A DNA stretch of 64,000 bases. It comes from Lysinibacillus odysseyi. GTDB taxonomy: Bacteria > Bacillota > Bacilli > Bacillales_A > Planococcaceae. The position numbers and the translations under genes were made by a program. The DNA lies in NCBI GenBank assembly GCA_014595895.1, contig JABUKB010000001.1:1240001-1304000 (forward strand), written 5' to 3'. Shown here piece by piece: positions 42,155 to 50,685 of this stretch. The stretch's first letter is position 1. Every line of letters starts with the position of its first letter. Under the pieces are notes generated by a model, which made no database searches, was not told where the DNA came from, and worked only from the letters and a program-made list of their open reading frames with translations.

Positions 42155-43321
42155 ATGAATCAAAATCATCCATTAGTAAGGCATTACGATTTAGACTGGA
42201 TAAAGGTTCTTGCCATGCTTCTCGTGTTCCTTTATCACTGTTCCATGTTCTTCAATTCTTTTGATTGGCACATTAAGAATAACGTCATTAATCACTCCTA
42301 TATTGAGTTTTTTTCACTGTTAGGGGGAAATTGGGTCATGCCGATTTTCTTTGTGATTTCAGGAATTGCTACTTTTCATGCCCTTAAAAAAAGAGATACT
42401 CAAAGGTTTATGAAGGAAAGGCTTCTTCGACTCGGGATTCCTTTACTTGTAGGAGTTTTTCTTTTATCACCTCCTCAAGTGTATATTGAAAGAATCGCGA
42501 ACAATCAATACGAAGGGACATATTTGCAATTTCTCCCTCATTATTTTGATGGGCTCTATTTAGAAATCGGCGGAACCGGCAATTTCGCCTTTTTCGGACA
42601 CCATCTTTGGTATCTATTAGCGTTATTGCTTTTTTCGGTTCTCACATTACCATTTTTCCTAAAGGCGAGTGAAAATGCAGGAAAGAGAGCGTTTGGATAT
42701 TTTCATTATTTAGCAATGCCAGTTCCATTAATAGTAGCTGCCTTAACTACGAATAATATTGTGAATTTAGGCGGCTGGGGAATGATTTTTTATTTCATTT
42801 TATATGTTTATGGATACTATTTTTTCGCTAGGGAAGATTTGAGGACATTCATACGCAAAGTAGGTGTTTTAGCTGGGAGCTTAAGTGTACTTAGCATAGC
42901 CGGGTATATATTCTGGGTTATGTACTATGGGTTTCCTATGAATGTATCGTTAAGTTGGGCCATCTTTATGATTATTAGAGTGATTATGGTATGGAACGCG
43001 TTATTCTTTATCCTGTATCTAGGCGATAAATACCTCAATGTACGTAATAGTGCATTAAAGTATACGAGTGAAGCCTCTATGCCCTTTTATGTTATTCACC
43101 AGCCTATCATAATCATCATAGGATTTTTTATCTATAACTTAGATTGGGCAGTACCTGTTAAGGCGGCTTTTTTAGTATCACTATCATTTATAACAATCAT
43201 GATTTTATATCATTTTATCATTCGAAAAGTGAACTTTTTACGAGTTTTGTTTGGCTTAAAAATGATACAGAAACCTAAAATTCATCAAGAAGCAACTTTA
43301 ATAAACCGATCCCAAACATAA
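42155..43321 (+). CDS. Acyltransferase 3 family integral membrane protein
   Basis: A 388-residue protein with about ten membrane helices. It begins YDLDWIKVLAMLLVFLYHCSMFF, with the family's catalytic-type His in LYHCSMF, and has an Arg-rich loop (RFMKERLLRLGIPLLVG) typical of acyltransferase 3 proteins (OafA/MdoC-like). It transfers acetyl or succinyl groups onto extracytoplasmic sugars or lipids. The ribosome site is AAAGGAGG. Which surface polymer is modified is unknown. Confidence 0.88.
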   Translation: MNQNHPLVRHYDLDWIKVLAMLLVFLYHCSMFFNSFDWHIKNNVINHSYIEFFSLLGGNWVMPIFFVISGIATFHALKKRDTQRFMKERLLRLGIPLLVGVFLLSPPQVYIERIANNQYEGTYLQFLPHYFDGLYLEIGGTGNFAFFGHHLWYLLALLLFSVLTLPFFLKASENAGKRAFGYFHYLAMPVPLIVAALTTNNIVNLGGWGMIFYFILYVYGYYFFAREDLRTFIRKVGVLAGSLSVLSIAGYIFWVMYYGFPMNVSLSWAIFMIIRVIMVWNALFFILYLGDKYLNVRNSALKYTSEASMPFYVIHQPIIIIIGFFIYNLDWAVPVKAAFLVSLSFITIMILYHFIIRKVNFLRVLFGLKMIQKPKIHQEATLINRSQT

Positions 43322-43331
43322 TGATATTAGT

Positions 43332-43371
43332 TAAAAATCTGCAGCTTCACCCTCTAGGTGAAACTGATTTT
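43332..43371 (+). terminator. Hairpin after acyltransferase gene
   Basis: CAGCTTCACC pairs with GGTGAAACTG (one mismatch) with flanking AAAAT/ATTTT, 10 bp after the stop codon. Confidence 0.6.
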
Positions 43372-43530
43372 AGCAAGGATGTTCCACGGTCTGAAATCAT
43401 CGCATGAAAGTAAGATTGCTGCATTACTATACCCTTGATTAAGTTATCAAGCAAAACGTTTTTTCATATATTATCAGTGTATTATGGCATTTAACCATAA
43501 AAGAAGCATAAACAAATTGGGGGCGTTCAA

Positions 43531-43728
43531 TTGAATAGCAAGGAAAACCATTCTAAAGGCACTACTCGAAATAAGAACGATGTGAATGTCAGTAACAACT
43601 TCAGTCTCTCTATTAATTTTGGTGATTCACTCAACCTATTTGCATTAATAGCAGGTTTCTTTATCATGAGGACAATATGCAAACAATGCAAAGCAAACAA
43701 GAAATCTTCTAAATCAAATGAATGTTAA
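43531..43728 (+). CDS. Small protein of unknown function (65 aa)
   Basis: A 65-residue ORF starting with TTG 43531, seven bases after GGGGG. The N-terminal part is polar and Asn/Ser-rich; then comes one hydrophobic stretch (LNLFALIAGFFIMRTI) and a tail with three cysteines (CKQCKANKKSSKSNEC). Moderately convincing. Confidence 0.5.
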   Translation: MNSKENHSKGTTRNKNDVNVSNNFSLSINFGDSLNLFALIAGFFIMRTICKQCKANKKSSKSNEC

Positions 43729-43791
43729 TGAAAAAAACCGTTAAACTATTATCTATTTTGTAAGCCCGTTATTAAATAGCGCATATAAAAC

Positions 43792-43837
43792 AAGGCACCT
43801 CCCGTACGATAGACGTATCGAATAAAGGAGGTGCCTT
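43792..43837 (-). repeat. Structured hairpin repeat, copy A (terminator-like)
   Basis: AAGGCACCTCC pairs perfectly with GGAGGTGCCTT, with an inner CGATA/TATCG arm. On the minus strand it matches copy B at 46065 over most of 46 positions, including a compensated A-U to C-G change in the stem. It probably also serves as a terminator. Confidence 0.65.
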
Positions 43838-43942
43838 TCTTCTGTCAGCAAATAGAATCAACTCATTTACATTATTTTTTTAAAAGTTCTTTAGAAACAG
43901 TAATTATTTGCATTAAATTACTTTATATGGTAATTTTAGGTA

Positions 43943-43962
43943 AGTTAGTTATCTAACTAACT
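43943..43962. promoter_or_regulatory. TetR-type operator, perfect 20-bp palindrome
   Basis: AGTTAGTTATCTAACTAACT has nine-base arms that are exact inverted repeats around TC. It lies 16 bp before the TetR gene start, next to the ribosome site, as expected for autorepression of the operon. Confidence 0.78.
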
Positions 43963-43978
43963 AAGTAGGAGGTAGAAA

Positions 43979-44566
43979 ATGGCGAAACCAAATGTTATAA
44001 GTAAGGATGCTTTAATTAAATGTGCAAAGGAATCTTTAGCTAATAACGGAATAAACAAGTTTACTTTAAAATCAGTCGCTGAGGTAGCGGGGGTAACGCA
44101 AGGAACGATTTATTATCATTTTAGAACGAAGGAACAGTTGTTATTAGCTATTGTTCAGGATATTAGCAAAAATTCTTGGGCTGACATTTCGCAAAAGAGC
44201 AATCAATATATTATAAGTGAAGCAATTGCATCTGCTAAAAATCGTTGTTCTTATGATTCTTATTTTCATAAATTATTTAGTACTTTGCTTGTTTCAAGTT
44301 TTAATAATGAAGAAATGCGAATGCAATTAGGGGAAATTGTTTTAAATGAAAATAATGCTTTAACTCAAAATTTATCAAAATTCTGGCCAAAATCACCGAT
44401 AGATGGTGTTTCTCTTGAAACATGGGGTGTTCTATTAACAGCTATTGTGGATGGCTTAGCATTGCAAGCACTATTACAAAAAGATTTCCCGGTAGAAAAA
44501 ACATATAAAGAGGTTGAACAACTCTTTAACAGTCTTAGTAATTTACTTTACGAGGAGAATCAGTAA
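43979..44566 (+). CDS. TetR-family transcriptional repressor
   Basis: A 195-residue regulator. The N-terminal HTH is FTLKSVAEVAGVTQGTIYYHFRTKEQLLLAI (about 24-54), the standard TetR form; the rest is the ligand-binding helical domain. GGAGG precedes the ATG. It overlaps the following gene by one base and heads a three-gene operon, so it should control the DUF5367 protein and the dehydrogenase. The ligand is unknown. Confidence 0.92.
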   Translation: MAKPNVISKDALIKCAKESLANNGINKFTLKSVAEVAGVTQGTIYYHFRTKEQLLLAIVQDISKNSWADISQKSNQYIISEAIASAKNRCSYDSYFHKLFSTLLVSSFNNEEMRMQLGEIVLNENNALTQNLSKFWPKSPIDGVSLETWGVLLTAIVDGLALQALLQKDFPVEKTYKEVEQLFNSLSNLLYEENQ

Positions 44567-44982
44567 TGAAAGGATATTTATTTACAATTTTATCAGGAAT
44601 TCTGGTGTGGTTTTTTGCAACAATGTTTTTCGTATTTTTCGGCGATCGAGTCCTCTTTAGTCCGGGAACAGATAACTATGGAATAAGCCTTTTGCTGCTA
44701 GTAGCTGGAACCGGATGCTTATTATGGGGTGTTACATATGTTTATTTGCTTTTTGACAAGTCAAAGAATGCAGCACTAAAGTTTGGAATAATCGGAACTA
44801 TTGTAGGCTTATCATTGGATACTTGCTCTTTATCAAATCACAATTTCATTTTTCCTCAATTAAATGATTCACAGGTCATTGCATTTTCAGCCTGGATGTC
44901 CTTTGCATATGCTTTATATTTATTCATACCTGCCATGATCAATCAAAAGAAACTCATCTTGAAAAATAGACAATCGATTTAA
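44566..44982 (+). CDS. DUF5367-like membrane protein
   Basis: A 138-residue protein with four membrane helices (about 5-25, 42-62, 75-92, 105-125). The start ATG shares a base with the repressor's TAA. The order TetR, small membrane protein, SDR is one I associate with DUF5367 family members; the biochemical role is unknown. Confidence 0.72.
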   Translation: MKGYLFTILSGILVWFFATMFFVFFGDRVLFSPGTDNYGISLLLLVAGTGCLLWGVTYVYLLFDKSKNAALKFGIIGTIVGLSLDTCSLSNHNFIFPQLNDSQVIAFSAWMSFAYALYLFIPAMINQKKLILKNRQSI

Positions 44983-44996
44983 GGAGAGAATATTAC

Positions 44997-45773
44997 ATGG
45001 AGAAAAGAACAGTGCTCATCACAGGTGCCAGTGACGGTATTGGCTTTGAGATAGCCAAACAATTTGCAATTAATAAACATCCACTTATACTTGTAGGACG
45101 AAATGAAGAAAAATTAGCGCATGCTTCTGCTCAACTAAGTCCTTATACTGAAATTTTAACGATTTCTACAGATTTAACAAAACTTGATGCCTCAAAACAT
45201 CTATATGACATACTTTATTCACAAAACGTAAAAGTTGATATCCTCGTGAATAATGCTGGTATTGGTTTAGAAGGAGAATTTCAAAAATTATCTTTAGAAA
45301 AGCAAATTCAGATGATTCAATTAAATATCAATGCCTTGACTGAACTGACACATTATTTTATGCAAGGGATGATTGAGCGTAAGTATGGTCGAATAATTAA
45401 CCTCTCTTCTATTTCTGGACCAATACCAACATCTCAAATGGCGGTTTACAGCGGAACAAAAGCATTTGTATTAAACTTTTCACAAGCTCTTTATACAGAA
45501 TTGAAAAAACATGGCGACATTGTTGTTACGGCGGTTTGTCCTGGACCCACAAAAACTGCTTTTTCCACTACTAATTCTTTGGAAAATCTGAGTAATGTAA
45601 CGGATAAAATTGGGGTTTCTGCAAAAAGTGTAGCAATCGCCACTGTAAATAGCATCAATCAAAAGAAAAGAATTATTGTACCAAACACTCGATATAAAGT
45701 TTTGCTATCATTAGCTAAGTTGACACCCACAACTTATGTACAAACAATTATGCATAAATTAATGAAAGGGTAA
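44997..45773 (+). CDS. Short-chain dehydrogenase/reductase
   Basis: A 258-residue classical SDR. It has the cofactor motif TGASDGIG (9-16), the NNAG motif (85-88) and the catalytic Ser138, Tyr151, Lys155 set (SSIS...AVYSGTK). Arg35 after the second strand (LVGRNEEKL) suggests NADP(H). The C-terminus has an extra 30-residue segment reminiscent of SDRs acting on hydrophobic substrates. Third gene of the TetR operon. Confidence 0.93.
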   Translation: MEKRTVLITGASDGIGFEIAKQFAINKHPLILVGRNEEKLAHASAQLSPYTEILTISTDLTKLDASKHLYDILYSQNVKVDILVNNAGIGLEGEFQKLSLEKQIQMIQLNINALTELTHYFMQGMIERKYGRIINLSSISGPIPTSQMAVYSGTKAFVLNFSQALYTELKKHGDIVVTAVCPGPTKTAFSTTNSLENLSNVTDKIGVSAKSVAIATVNSINQKKRIIVPNTRYKVLLSLAKLTPTTYVQTIMHKLMKG

Positions 45774-46353
45774 AAGATACAAAAGGCATCCTGTCTTTGA
45801 TTAACTAATTTTCACGGTGAAACCTGCGATTCCATCTCATATGTAAGCTGCCGCCAGAACTGGACAGGTAACCAAATAATCGCTTCGCCTCACCCTTGCC
45901 CTGTTATAGGTAGCATGTTACTTAATGGTGAAACATTTAATAGCCAGCATATTCTAAATGAATGATGAGTAAAATCACCATTTATGGACAGGTAAATCAC
46001 TAGAGAACATAGATATTTAGGAGGTTGTACTTAAAGAAACAATACCTTTATTCAATTTTTAAGAAAGGCCCCTCCTTTATCTGATACATGTATCGTACAG
46101 GAGGGGCATAGTGTTTTATATGCGTTGTTTAATTACGAGCTTACAAAGTGATGGAGCAAGAGTGATTGTAAAAAAATCGGGTTACTAAGTATTTCCTTCT
46201 AGGCTATCGTTTCGAAAGAAATATCAATAAACTTACCTGCATTATTCATAGGCGCCCATCCGACTACTTCATTTCGCTATGTGTAATTAGAATTAACCTC
46301 TGACAGACTCTTTAGCAGGATTTTATTATCCCCTTCTATCAACGATGTGTAAA
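45774..46353. other. Non-coding region with decayed fragments and a hairpin repeat
   Basis: About 580 bp. It contains hairpin copy B at 46065 and, on the minus strand at 46199-46276, a 25-codon frame (NEVVGWAPMNNAGKFIDISF) that ends in a stop and is preceded by another in-frame stop, so it looks like the tail of a lost gene. The rest, including 45800-46020, holds nothing I can support. Confidence 0.45.
46065..46107 (+). repeat. Structured hairpin repeat, copy B
   Basis: GCCCCTCCT pairs with AGGAGGGGC around an inner GATACATGTATC arm. It is the opposite-orientation partner of the element at 43792-43837; together they bracket the TetR-DUF5367-SDR operon. Confidence 0.65.
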
Positions 46354-47166
46354 CTAATTGCTAGCTTGTTTTTGTAAGTATTGTTTTAAATCAGCGGGGG
46401 TTTTTATGTTTTCTAGCCTTTTTTTAGAAGACTCATCTTTAGATTCATAGGAAAACTCAAACACATAGTCTCGGCTTTCTAGGTGTTTCCTTAGAAAATC
46501 CTTGTAATCAAGCTTTTTGTCTTCGTCAGATAGTTGTCCCTGAAGGCTTTCATTAAAGTATTCAATTCTAATGCTGAAACGCTCTAATTCTTGCCTCTTC
46601 AAGTGCTGAATCAATTTGTACACCTTGTCTAGCTGATTGTCCATTTCATTGGATTTTTTCAGGAGTACATTGGCAAATACAATGTTCCCGATTCCTTTCG
46701 CTTCTTTTTCCATAATTTCTTGATAGGTATAGGAGCTATTGTACTTCGTATGAATGCCCTCTGGAAATGAAACATTGACCATATAGGAATAATTTTCAGG
46801 AGGTCCATATAGCTCTTGATATAGTGAACCAAACTGTTTATTAAGCTCCGCACGCCATTTCGTCTCTAAGTAATCATCGAAAGTTGGCACCATATCTTCC
46901 GTAACAAAAATATCAACAGTTACATTGGCATCTTTCGCAGGGTAAGCTTGAACCTCATAATCTCCCCAATCCTCACCTAGTTGTTTTGAATAATTGGCGT
47001 CGGTAATCACAAAATCTTCTTTATACTTTTCTTCAAGATACGTTTCAGCAGCTTTTTCGGCTTTAGAGCTAATCATTGGGTAATAAAAATAGTCAAATAA
47101 AATAAAACCTAGTATAAGCAAAAAGAAAAGCGGTATCGTCAGTAATACAATAAATATTTTTCGCAT
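46354..47166 (-). CDS. Membrane-anchored protein of unknown function
   Basis: A 270-residue protein starting at ATG 47166 (MRKIFIVLLTIPLFFLLILG), after AGGAGA. A single N-terminal helix or uncleaved signal precedes an outer domain rich in Lys, Glu and Tyr. No motif is recognised. It follows the esterase gene by 50 bp, so co-transcription is likely. Confidence 0.72.
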   Translation of the reverse strand: MRKIFIVLLTIPLFFLLILGFILFDYFYYPMISSKAEKAAETYLEEKYKEDFVITDANYSKQLGEDWGDYEVQAYPAKDANVTVDIFVTEDMVPTFDDYLETKWRAELNKQFGSLYQELYGPPENYSYMVNVSFPEGIHTKYNSSYTYQEIMEKEAKGIGNIVFANVLLKKSNEMDNQLDKVYKLIQHLKRQELERFSIRIEYFNESLQGQLSDEDKKLDYKDFLRKHLESRDYVFEFSYESKDESSKKRLENIKTPADLKQYLQKQASN

Positions 47167-47216
47167 TTTTTCTTCTCCTGAAAGATTTTTTGTACAGAAT
47201 ACTGGATATATCGAAA

Positions 47217-48521
47217 TCAATATGTCAATTGGGAAGTAAAATGGCCACTGCCCTTTAATTCATCATCAAAAAATTCAAGAATGAGTTCATTTGCAGTTTC
47301 GATAACGTAATATTTATCAATATCTGCTTTCCCCCCTTGCAGAATATTGGCAAGCATAGGAGAGAAAAGCGGTAAATCGGTAAAGCTTAAATGTTTAGCC
47401 CCTCTAAAATGAGTAGTGTGTGCCTCTTTGAATTGTTCATTATTCGGTTTGTTCGCCACATAAAGGGAATTGCTTTCGAGTTGTTCCCACACATCGTCCG
47501 AATAAATGTTAAGAAGTGGCGTCGTATAGGCTTCGCTGCTCGCTGCGAAATCATCGGTTTCTTTCTGATAAACAAGCTCACTAAAGAACGGAGCGTCGAT
47601 ATTTACCACTGCATCTATATCATCACGTTCCTTGCCAAGCCATACACTTGCTGCCCCGCCCATTGAGTGCCCGAAAACACCAATTTTCTCTGGATTGATA
47701 TGTTGATAAATAGGGTCATTGTCACTGTCGGTTTTTTCAATTATCGTATCAATAACAAAATTCATATCGTCTGTTCGCAGCTTCATCCACTTTTGAATGA
47801 GTCCATAAACTTCTTCATTCGTGTAAATGCCTTCTTTATTGAAATTACTGATTTCACTGTTATAACCTGTATCAATGAAAGCCCTTGTTCCATCTTGTGA
47901 AACCGTATAAAAGGAATGATAAGGATGATCGAGTGCAACAACTACATAACCATGGCTTGCAAGTTCCTTATAGGTAGAGGTATTACTTGATTTAACACCG
48001 GTTGCTCCATGGGAGAATACCAACAGAGGGTATGTTCCCTCTGCATGTTTCGGGTACCAAAATTCCGCATTCACCAATCTATTGCTTTCCTCATCGGTAA
48101 ATTCCTCCGTACGGTTTTTGTCAATATATGTGTAATTAGCGGTCGCCACTTCATATTCACCTGTCACTTTTGGTGATACATGCTGCGGAAAAACAATCGC
48201 AGGCATCAGTACAAATCCCCATGCAACCATCATCATAACGGCTCCCCATACTATATGGGAGGTTTTGTATTGTTTGCTATTTGTTTTGTTGCGAATAAGA
48301 GAAATTGCTCCCGTTAGTGCCAGTATGAAAAGCAAGATGGCAAGCAATACCCAGCGGAAACTCCATACGAACATCGAGGAAAGCGTGAGCACAATAAATG
48401 CTATAAAGACAGCAATCCTCATCCAATTTTTTATTTTCTTATGGTTTTCCTTCGTCACGATGCAGTACACTGCAAAAGCAACCTCAAAAATTAAAGCTAT
48501 TAATAATAGTAAAGTCCCCAT
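47217..48521 (-). CDS. Membrane-bound alpha/beta hydrolase (PAF-acetylhydrolase-like)
   Basis: A 434-residue protein. Residues 1-115 contain four membrane helices; the rest is an alpha/beta hydrolase with oxyanion phrase LLVFSHGATGVKSSN, nucleophile elbow GHSMGGAAS, and the probable catalytic His in RGAKHLSFTD. The order of motifs and the H-F-R-G-A-K-H-x-S-F-T-D stretch resemble platelet-activating-factor acetylhydrolases and related esterases. The active site should face outward. Substrate unknown, probably an ester of a lipid. Confidence 0.85.
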   Translation of the reverse strand: MGTLLLLIALIFEVAFAVYCIVTKENHKKIKNWMRIAVFIAFIVLTLSSMFVWSFRWVLLAILLFILALTGAISLIRNKTNSKQYKTSHIVWGAVMMMVAWGFVLMPAIVFPQHVSPKVTGEYEVATANYTYIDKNRTEEFTDEESNRLVNAEFWYPKHAEGTYPLLVFSHGATGVKSSNTSTYKELASHGYVVVALDHPYHSFYTVSQDGTRAFIDTGYNSEISNFNKEGIYTNEEVYGLIQKWMKLRTDDMNFVIDTIIEKTDSDNDPIYQHINPEKIGVFGHSMGGAASVWLGKERDDIDAVVNIDAPFFSELVYQKETDDFAASSEAYTTPLLNIYSDDVWEQLESNSLYVANKPNNEQFKEAHTTHFRGAKHLSFTDLPLFSPMLANILQGGKADIDKYYVIETANELILEFFDDELKGSGHFTSQLTY

Positions 48522-48704
48522 AACAGTTACCCCTTCACTTTGAAATAATTTTTATGAATTCATCATAATAAACTACAAAAAGGGAGTATATAGAAAAACG
48601 GTAAGTTGTATCTACAGGCCAATAAGATGTAAAGCAAAAGGTTAGCTAGAACGCTTTCCGCTCAAAATCTGTCATGGACCACTACTGCTTGATGGTTTTA
48701 ACGC

Positions 48705-49139
48705 CTACTCATAGGCATCTCTTTTAAATGCCCTTAATTTTTCATTAATATCTTCGGCTTCTTTTTGATCTTTTTTCCAGGATAGCAGACGAACCAGAAT
48801 ATAAATTCCGGCAATTTGCAGAGCAAGAATGGCTGCTTGTGAGGCACTATTGACAATCCCCATAACAATTGCAAGGACAATCAATAGCATTTCCAAAGCA
48901 GAAAAATGAACGGCTATTCTTATGCGCATTTGTTTTTCGCTTATGTCACTAGGTGCATGCAGAATAAATCCTATCAATACACTAACAAAAGAAAATGCCA
49001 TGATTATGTAAATGGACTTCAAATCAAAGGCTAGATCAGGATCATATATTTGTCTCAGAATCGTCATAACAATGATAATCAGAGCAAAAATGAGCAAGAA
49101 TTTCCTCATCATTTCTTGTATAAATTTCGATATATTCAT
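48705..49139 (-). CDS. DUF3021 family membrane protein
   Basis: A 144-residue protein with four membrane helices and a charged C-terminal tail (KKDQKEAEDINEKLRAFKRD). ATG 49139 (MNISKFIQEMM) has AAAGGAGG seven bases upstream; the longer frame overlaps the LytTR gene. Pairing with a LytTR regulator, 13 bp upstream, is the usual arrangement for DUF3021 proteins, which are thought to act as membrane partners or inhibitors of the regulator. Confidence 0.85.
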   Translation of the reverse strand: MNISKFIQEMMRKFLLIFALIIIVMTILRQIYDPDLAFDLKSIYIIMAFSFVSVLIGFILHAPSDISEKQMRIRIAVHFSALEMLLIVLAIVMGIVNSASQAAILALQIAGIYILVRLLSWKKDQKEAEDINEKLRAFKRDAYE

Positions 49140-49152
49140 ATTGATCCCTCCT

Positions 49153-49590
49153 TTACAACCCAAGCATATTTTTAAGGACAGGCACATACTGTCTTGACAC
49201 AACAGCACGTTCCCCGTTATCAAGCACCGCTTCGAATCGGCCGCTTATGGATGGATAAATAGATGAAATTTTCGCTATGTTCAAAATGGTTGATTTGGAA
49301 GCACGAAAACAGCTCTTCCCTTTGCATAATTCTTCTATCTCATAGAGCTTTTGTTTTACCTCATAAACGCTATCCTTGCAGTAAATAAAAACCTTTCCGT
49401 CAACTGCCTCGAAATAATAGATATCCTTTAGGCGAATACGGTGAACCCCATCATTTTGATATCCGAGTACAGTGAGGGTGTCAGTTTCCAGCTTGTTTAT
49501 GATTTCGTATATTTCGTCATTTACCCCATGACACCTAATGAGAATTTCTTCTTCCAATTCTTTGCTTATTTCCTCTATTGAAATTTTCAT
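49153..49590 (-). CDS. LytTR-family DNA-binding regulator
   Basis: A 145-residue regulator without a receiver domain. The LytTR domain spans about 45-145: IRLKDIYYFEAVDGKVFIYC, then CFRASKSTILNIAKISSIYPS and VSRQYVPVLKNMLGL. It binds direct-repeat sites through beta strands. With the DUF3021 gene it forms a two-gene regulatory module whose target is probably itself plus unknown genes. Confidence 0.92.
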   Translation of the reverse strand: MKISIEEISKELEEEILIRCHGVNDEIYEIINKLETDTLTVLGYQNDGVHRIRLKDIYYFEAVDGKVFIYCKDSVYEVKQKLYEIEELCKGKSCFRASKSTILNIAKISSIYPSISGRFEAVLDNGERAVVSRQYVPVLKNMLGL

Positions 49591-49923
49591 ATTATCACCT
49601 ACGAAAGTTCAAAATATTCCAAGTCGACAACGGATTGTTTATTGGCTGTTTTCAAGTTGTCGGTTTTATAAATCTATCAACGGTTTACAGCTAACAATTT
49701 GCATCTTTTAGACCGCTTCAGTATAACATATCCATATACAACTTTTTACTTTTTATTACATTATTTAGGGTTCAAATACGATATTTTCCAGGGTGAATGA
49801 AAGGTCAGAGCGATTATTCAAACGTATAAATCATTTGCTATTTAAATTTCATTGGGATGAGGTAAACTTTCAGAAGTGCCATCCGCTTTATGCAGTCGCT
49901 AACATACTATTTGCTATACTATG
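49591..49923. other. Intergenic region upstream of LytTR gene
   Basis: CGACAAC (49625-49631) and GTTGTCG (49656-49662) form a 7-bp inverted repeat, each within a CAAGT-containing block, so the two blocks also resemble direct repeats; this may be a LytTR binding region. No gene is supported here; the rightward frame beginning at 49793 is antisense to the NlpC gene. Confidence 0.4.
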
Positions 49924-49962
49924 TAAAAAAGACCTTACAGAAAAAACTGTAAGATCTTTTTT
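49924..49962 (-). terminator. Terminator after NlpC/P60-like gene
   Basis: AAAAAAGA-CTTACAG pairs with CTGTAAG-TCTTTTTT (one mismatch), with T runs on both sides, 53 bp past the stop codon. Confidence 0.8.
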
Positions 49963-50014
49963 AGTCTCTTTTAAATATCATTACTCTAGAAATCAAGCAT
50001 CTGAATCTTCGAGA

Positions 50015-50491
50015 TTATTTAATGACCCGTTTTGCACCGATATAACGATCTTTCCAATACTTATCACTCATTTTAATAATCTTTACGCCTTTAGCCGTAA
50101 CGCCAGTAAATGTACCATCTCCATTGTAGATGCCCACATAAGATACTTCTCCCTTTTTACCAGTCGCATAGAAGACTAAATCACCCTGTTTTAACTCATT
50201 ACTTTTAACTGCTGTTCCTATTTTATATTGTGAAGCACTTGTTCTAGGAATATTCATTTTAGTCGCTGCTTCTTTATACATGTACTGCGTGAAACCGCCT
50301 GCATCAAAACCTTTTGGTGTTGTGCCGCCCCATTTATAAGGGGCTCCTACGTACCTTTTCGCAACTTCTGAGACTTCCTCTCCGTAATTAATAGTTGCTG
50401 AGGCACTGGATGCCTGACTGAAGGTAAATGCTGCTACTAAAGCGAAAATCGATAGCACGGATAAAACCCATTTTGGAAACCGTAAAGACAC
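50015..50491 (-). CDS. Secreted NlpC/P60-fold protein lacking catalytic Cys and His
   Basis: A 158-residue exported protein with a signal peptide (residues 1-32, ending SSASA). The remainder is a single NlpC/P60 domain: YVGAPYKWGGTTPKGFDAGGF, MNIPRTSASQY, LKQGDLVFYATG, VSYVGIYNGDGTF. Active enzymes have FDCSGF and SHVGIY; here Ala64 replaces the nucleophilic cysteine and Tyr118 replaces the catalytic histidine. The fold is otherwise intact, so it should bind but not cleave cell-wall peptide. Pseudoenzyme call is direct from sequence; function is unknown. Confidence 0.9.
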   Translation of the reverse strand: MSLRFPKWVLSVLSIFALVAAFTFSQASSASATINYGEEVSEVAKRYVGAPYKWGGTTPKGFDAGGFTQYMYKEAATKMNIPRTSASQYKIGTAVKSNELKQGDLVFYATGKKGEVSYVGIYNGDGTFTGVTAKGVKIIKMSDKYWKDRYIGAKRVIK

Positions 50492-50635
50492 GCTTATTTC
50501 TTTTCCTCCTACTCATAAAAATTCAATACGATATCAAGTATATGACTCTCTAACTGATTTATTCCAAACTTTATAGCAATAAAATTCGTGAAAACAAATA
50601 TTTTTTAATCAATTTGAAAATATGGATACATAAGA

Positions 50636-50665
50636 AAAGGGACAAATCATTTGAATTTGCCCCTT
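50636..50665 (-). terminator. Terminator after CPBP protease gene
   Basis: On the minus strand AAGGGGCAAAT pairs with ATTTGTCCCTT (one mismatch) followed by T-rich sequence, 20 bp past the stop. Confidence 0.7.
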
Positions 50666-50685
50666 GCATTTCATAAAAGGCTGGC

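Noticed and set aside
49793-50179. Rightward 128-codon ORF near the NlpC gene
   Set aside because: It starts in non-coding DNA without a ribosome site and runs antisense through the NlpC/P60 domain, which has clear motifs.
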